Below, piece by piece: positions 20,314 through 20,981 of a stretch of 20,981 bases of DNA (its first letter is position 1; each line of letters starts with the position of its first letter). The DNA lies in contig JAZDLO010000007.1 of assembly GCA_043801935.1 (NCBI GenBank), positions 1 through 20,981 of the forward strand, given 5' to 3'. Source of the DNA: JAZDLO01 sp043801935. Lineage in GTDB: Bacteria; Actinomycetota; Thermoleophilia; RBG-16-64-13. The position numbers and the translations under genes were made by a program. Below the pieces are notes generated by a model. It saw only the letters and a list, made by a program, of their open reading frames with translations, did not search any database and was not told the DNA's origin.

Positions 20314-20981
20314 CCGGAGGGCGCGTCCACTGACTCGATTGTACGAGCCGTCTTCCTGCGCGGCCGCATCCCGAACAGGAAGCGCAGGGCACCCACCCGG
20401 CGGACGATCTCGTAGAGTGCGAACGTCCCTGCTATGGTCGCCACGAGCAAGACCAGCCACTGAACCGGCTCGGGCACGGCGAGGCGGATCATATAGAAGG
20501 CGATAATCACTATGACCGTCTGGTGCAGGATGTAGATAGGGTACGAGCCCTCGGCCAAGTACTTCTGCGTCCTCGAGGTCCGATCCAGGTGGCGCTTGCC
20601 CAAGCCCAGCATGCCCATGATTGTCAGCCAAGTGGCAGCCGACGCTAGGAACGCCAGACCGGCCCGCTGAAAAGACGGGTCCGGGAACGAGTCGCGAAAG
20701 TCTCCAGTCAGCACCCAGAAGAGACTCAGCGCCACTCCGCCCACCAGTGCCGGCCACCGGAAACGCTTGGCGGACTCAATGAACGCGGGATCGCACACCG
20801 CGATGAAACCGAGCAGGAACATGAAGAGATAGAAGACGAAAGGACCGCCCGGGATCTCCGGCGCTGCTTCCCCCGCGAAGAGGATCACGACGGGCAAGAG
20901 CCACCAGACCGGCCGAGCAAGGCGGCGGCCGAGAACCTGCATCCTGCGGACGCCTCGCCCTCTGGCTCCCCACAGCACTAG
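20304..20981 (-). CDS. Acyltransferase 3 family membrane protein, C-terminal part (5' end outside window)
   Basis: About 225 residues of a polytopic membrane protein are visible; the frame is open through the right edge, so the true start is outside. At least five hydrophobic helices can be seen (for example WWLLPVVILFAG, FVFYLFMFLLGFIAV, WPALVGGVALSLFWVL, LAFLASAATWLTIMGMLGL, and the last pair near the C-terminus). YLAEGSYPIYILHQTVIVIIAF is typical of the penultimate region of OafA-type acyltransferases (PF01757), which transfer acyl groups to sugars or lipids at the cytoplasmic membrane. The catalytic N-terminal His/Arg helices are not in view. It ends in a basic then polar tail (RPRRKTAR). 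It is convergent with the MBL gene and probably unrelated to the catabolic genes. Confidence 0.72.
   Translation of the reverse strand, partial: LVLWGARGRGVRRMQVLGRRLARPVWWLLPVVILFAGEAAPEIPGGPFVFYLFMFLLGFIAVCDPAFIESAKRFRWPALVGGVALSLFWVLTGDFRDSFPDPSFQRAGLAFLASAATWLTIMGMLGLGKRHLDRTSRTQKYLAEGSYPIYILHQTVIVIIAFYMIRLAVPEPVQWLVLLVATIAGTFALYEIVRRVGALRFLFGMRPRRKTARTIESVDAPSGHS

Overview
The window is GC-rich, gene-dense bacterial DNA with short gaps, many GTG/TTG starts with good Shine-Dalgarno sequences, and two near-consensus sigma-70 promoters. Gene content fits a soil or subsurface heterotroph: paired flavin 'ene'-reductases, short-chain dehydrogenases, a molybdenum hydroxylase, a flavoredoxin-like flavin reductase, a nitroreductase and a nitrilase. 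The overall feel suggests Actinomycetota or Chloroflexota, but there is no rRNA or marker gene, so this is a weak guess. No tRNA, rRNA, CRISPR array, transposase or phage gene was seen.

Region 1 (1-8566) is a regulon under one TetR-type regulator (4774-5409, plus strand). One minus-strand operon (4567 down to the left edge) encodes an FMN/4Fe-4S/FAD ene-reductase, an M24 'pita-bread' protein, an isochorismatase-fold protein and an SDR that runs off the edge. A second minus-strand operon (8285 to 5425) encodes another ene-reductase and another SDR. Both operons have the same promoter layout (TTGACA, 17-nt spacer, weak -10, shared CTAGTAC block) and the same 22-bp near-palindrome just downstream, exact but inverted between loci (4609-4630 and 8506-8527). 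This is very probably the TetR operator. The M24 protein lacks most metal ligands, and the isochorismatase-fold protein lacks its whole catalytic triad.

Region 2 (8762-13198) holds a stand-alone metallo-beta-lactamase (MBL) fold protein, a convergent lipoprotein with a BsuPI-like domain, a nitroreductase/flavin-reductase pair, and a nitrilase with an intact Glu-Lys-Cys triad.

Region 3 (13242-20313) holds two divergent operons. The minus-strand one encodes the FAD, 2Fe-2S and molybdopterin subunits of a xanthine-dehydrogenase-type hydroxylase, with a second MBL protein translationally coupled at its end. The plus-strand one encodes two DUF1989 (urea-carboxylase-associated) proteins followed by a third MBL protein. 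The right edge carries the C-terminal part of a membrane acyltransferase.

The unifying feature is the trio of 284-residue MBL paralogs. They align without gaps, and all replace the canonical HxHxDH metal motif with HxMxEH. One is the last gene of the molybdenum-hydroxylase operon, one follows the DUF1989 pair, and one lies beside the TetR-controlled ene-reductase operon. My inference is a catabolic island for an unidentified cyclic, probably nitrogen-containing, compound: oxidise or reduce the ring, open it with an MBL-fold hydrolase, then release nitrogen from amide, nitrile or amidine groups. The substrate cannot be read from the sequence.
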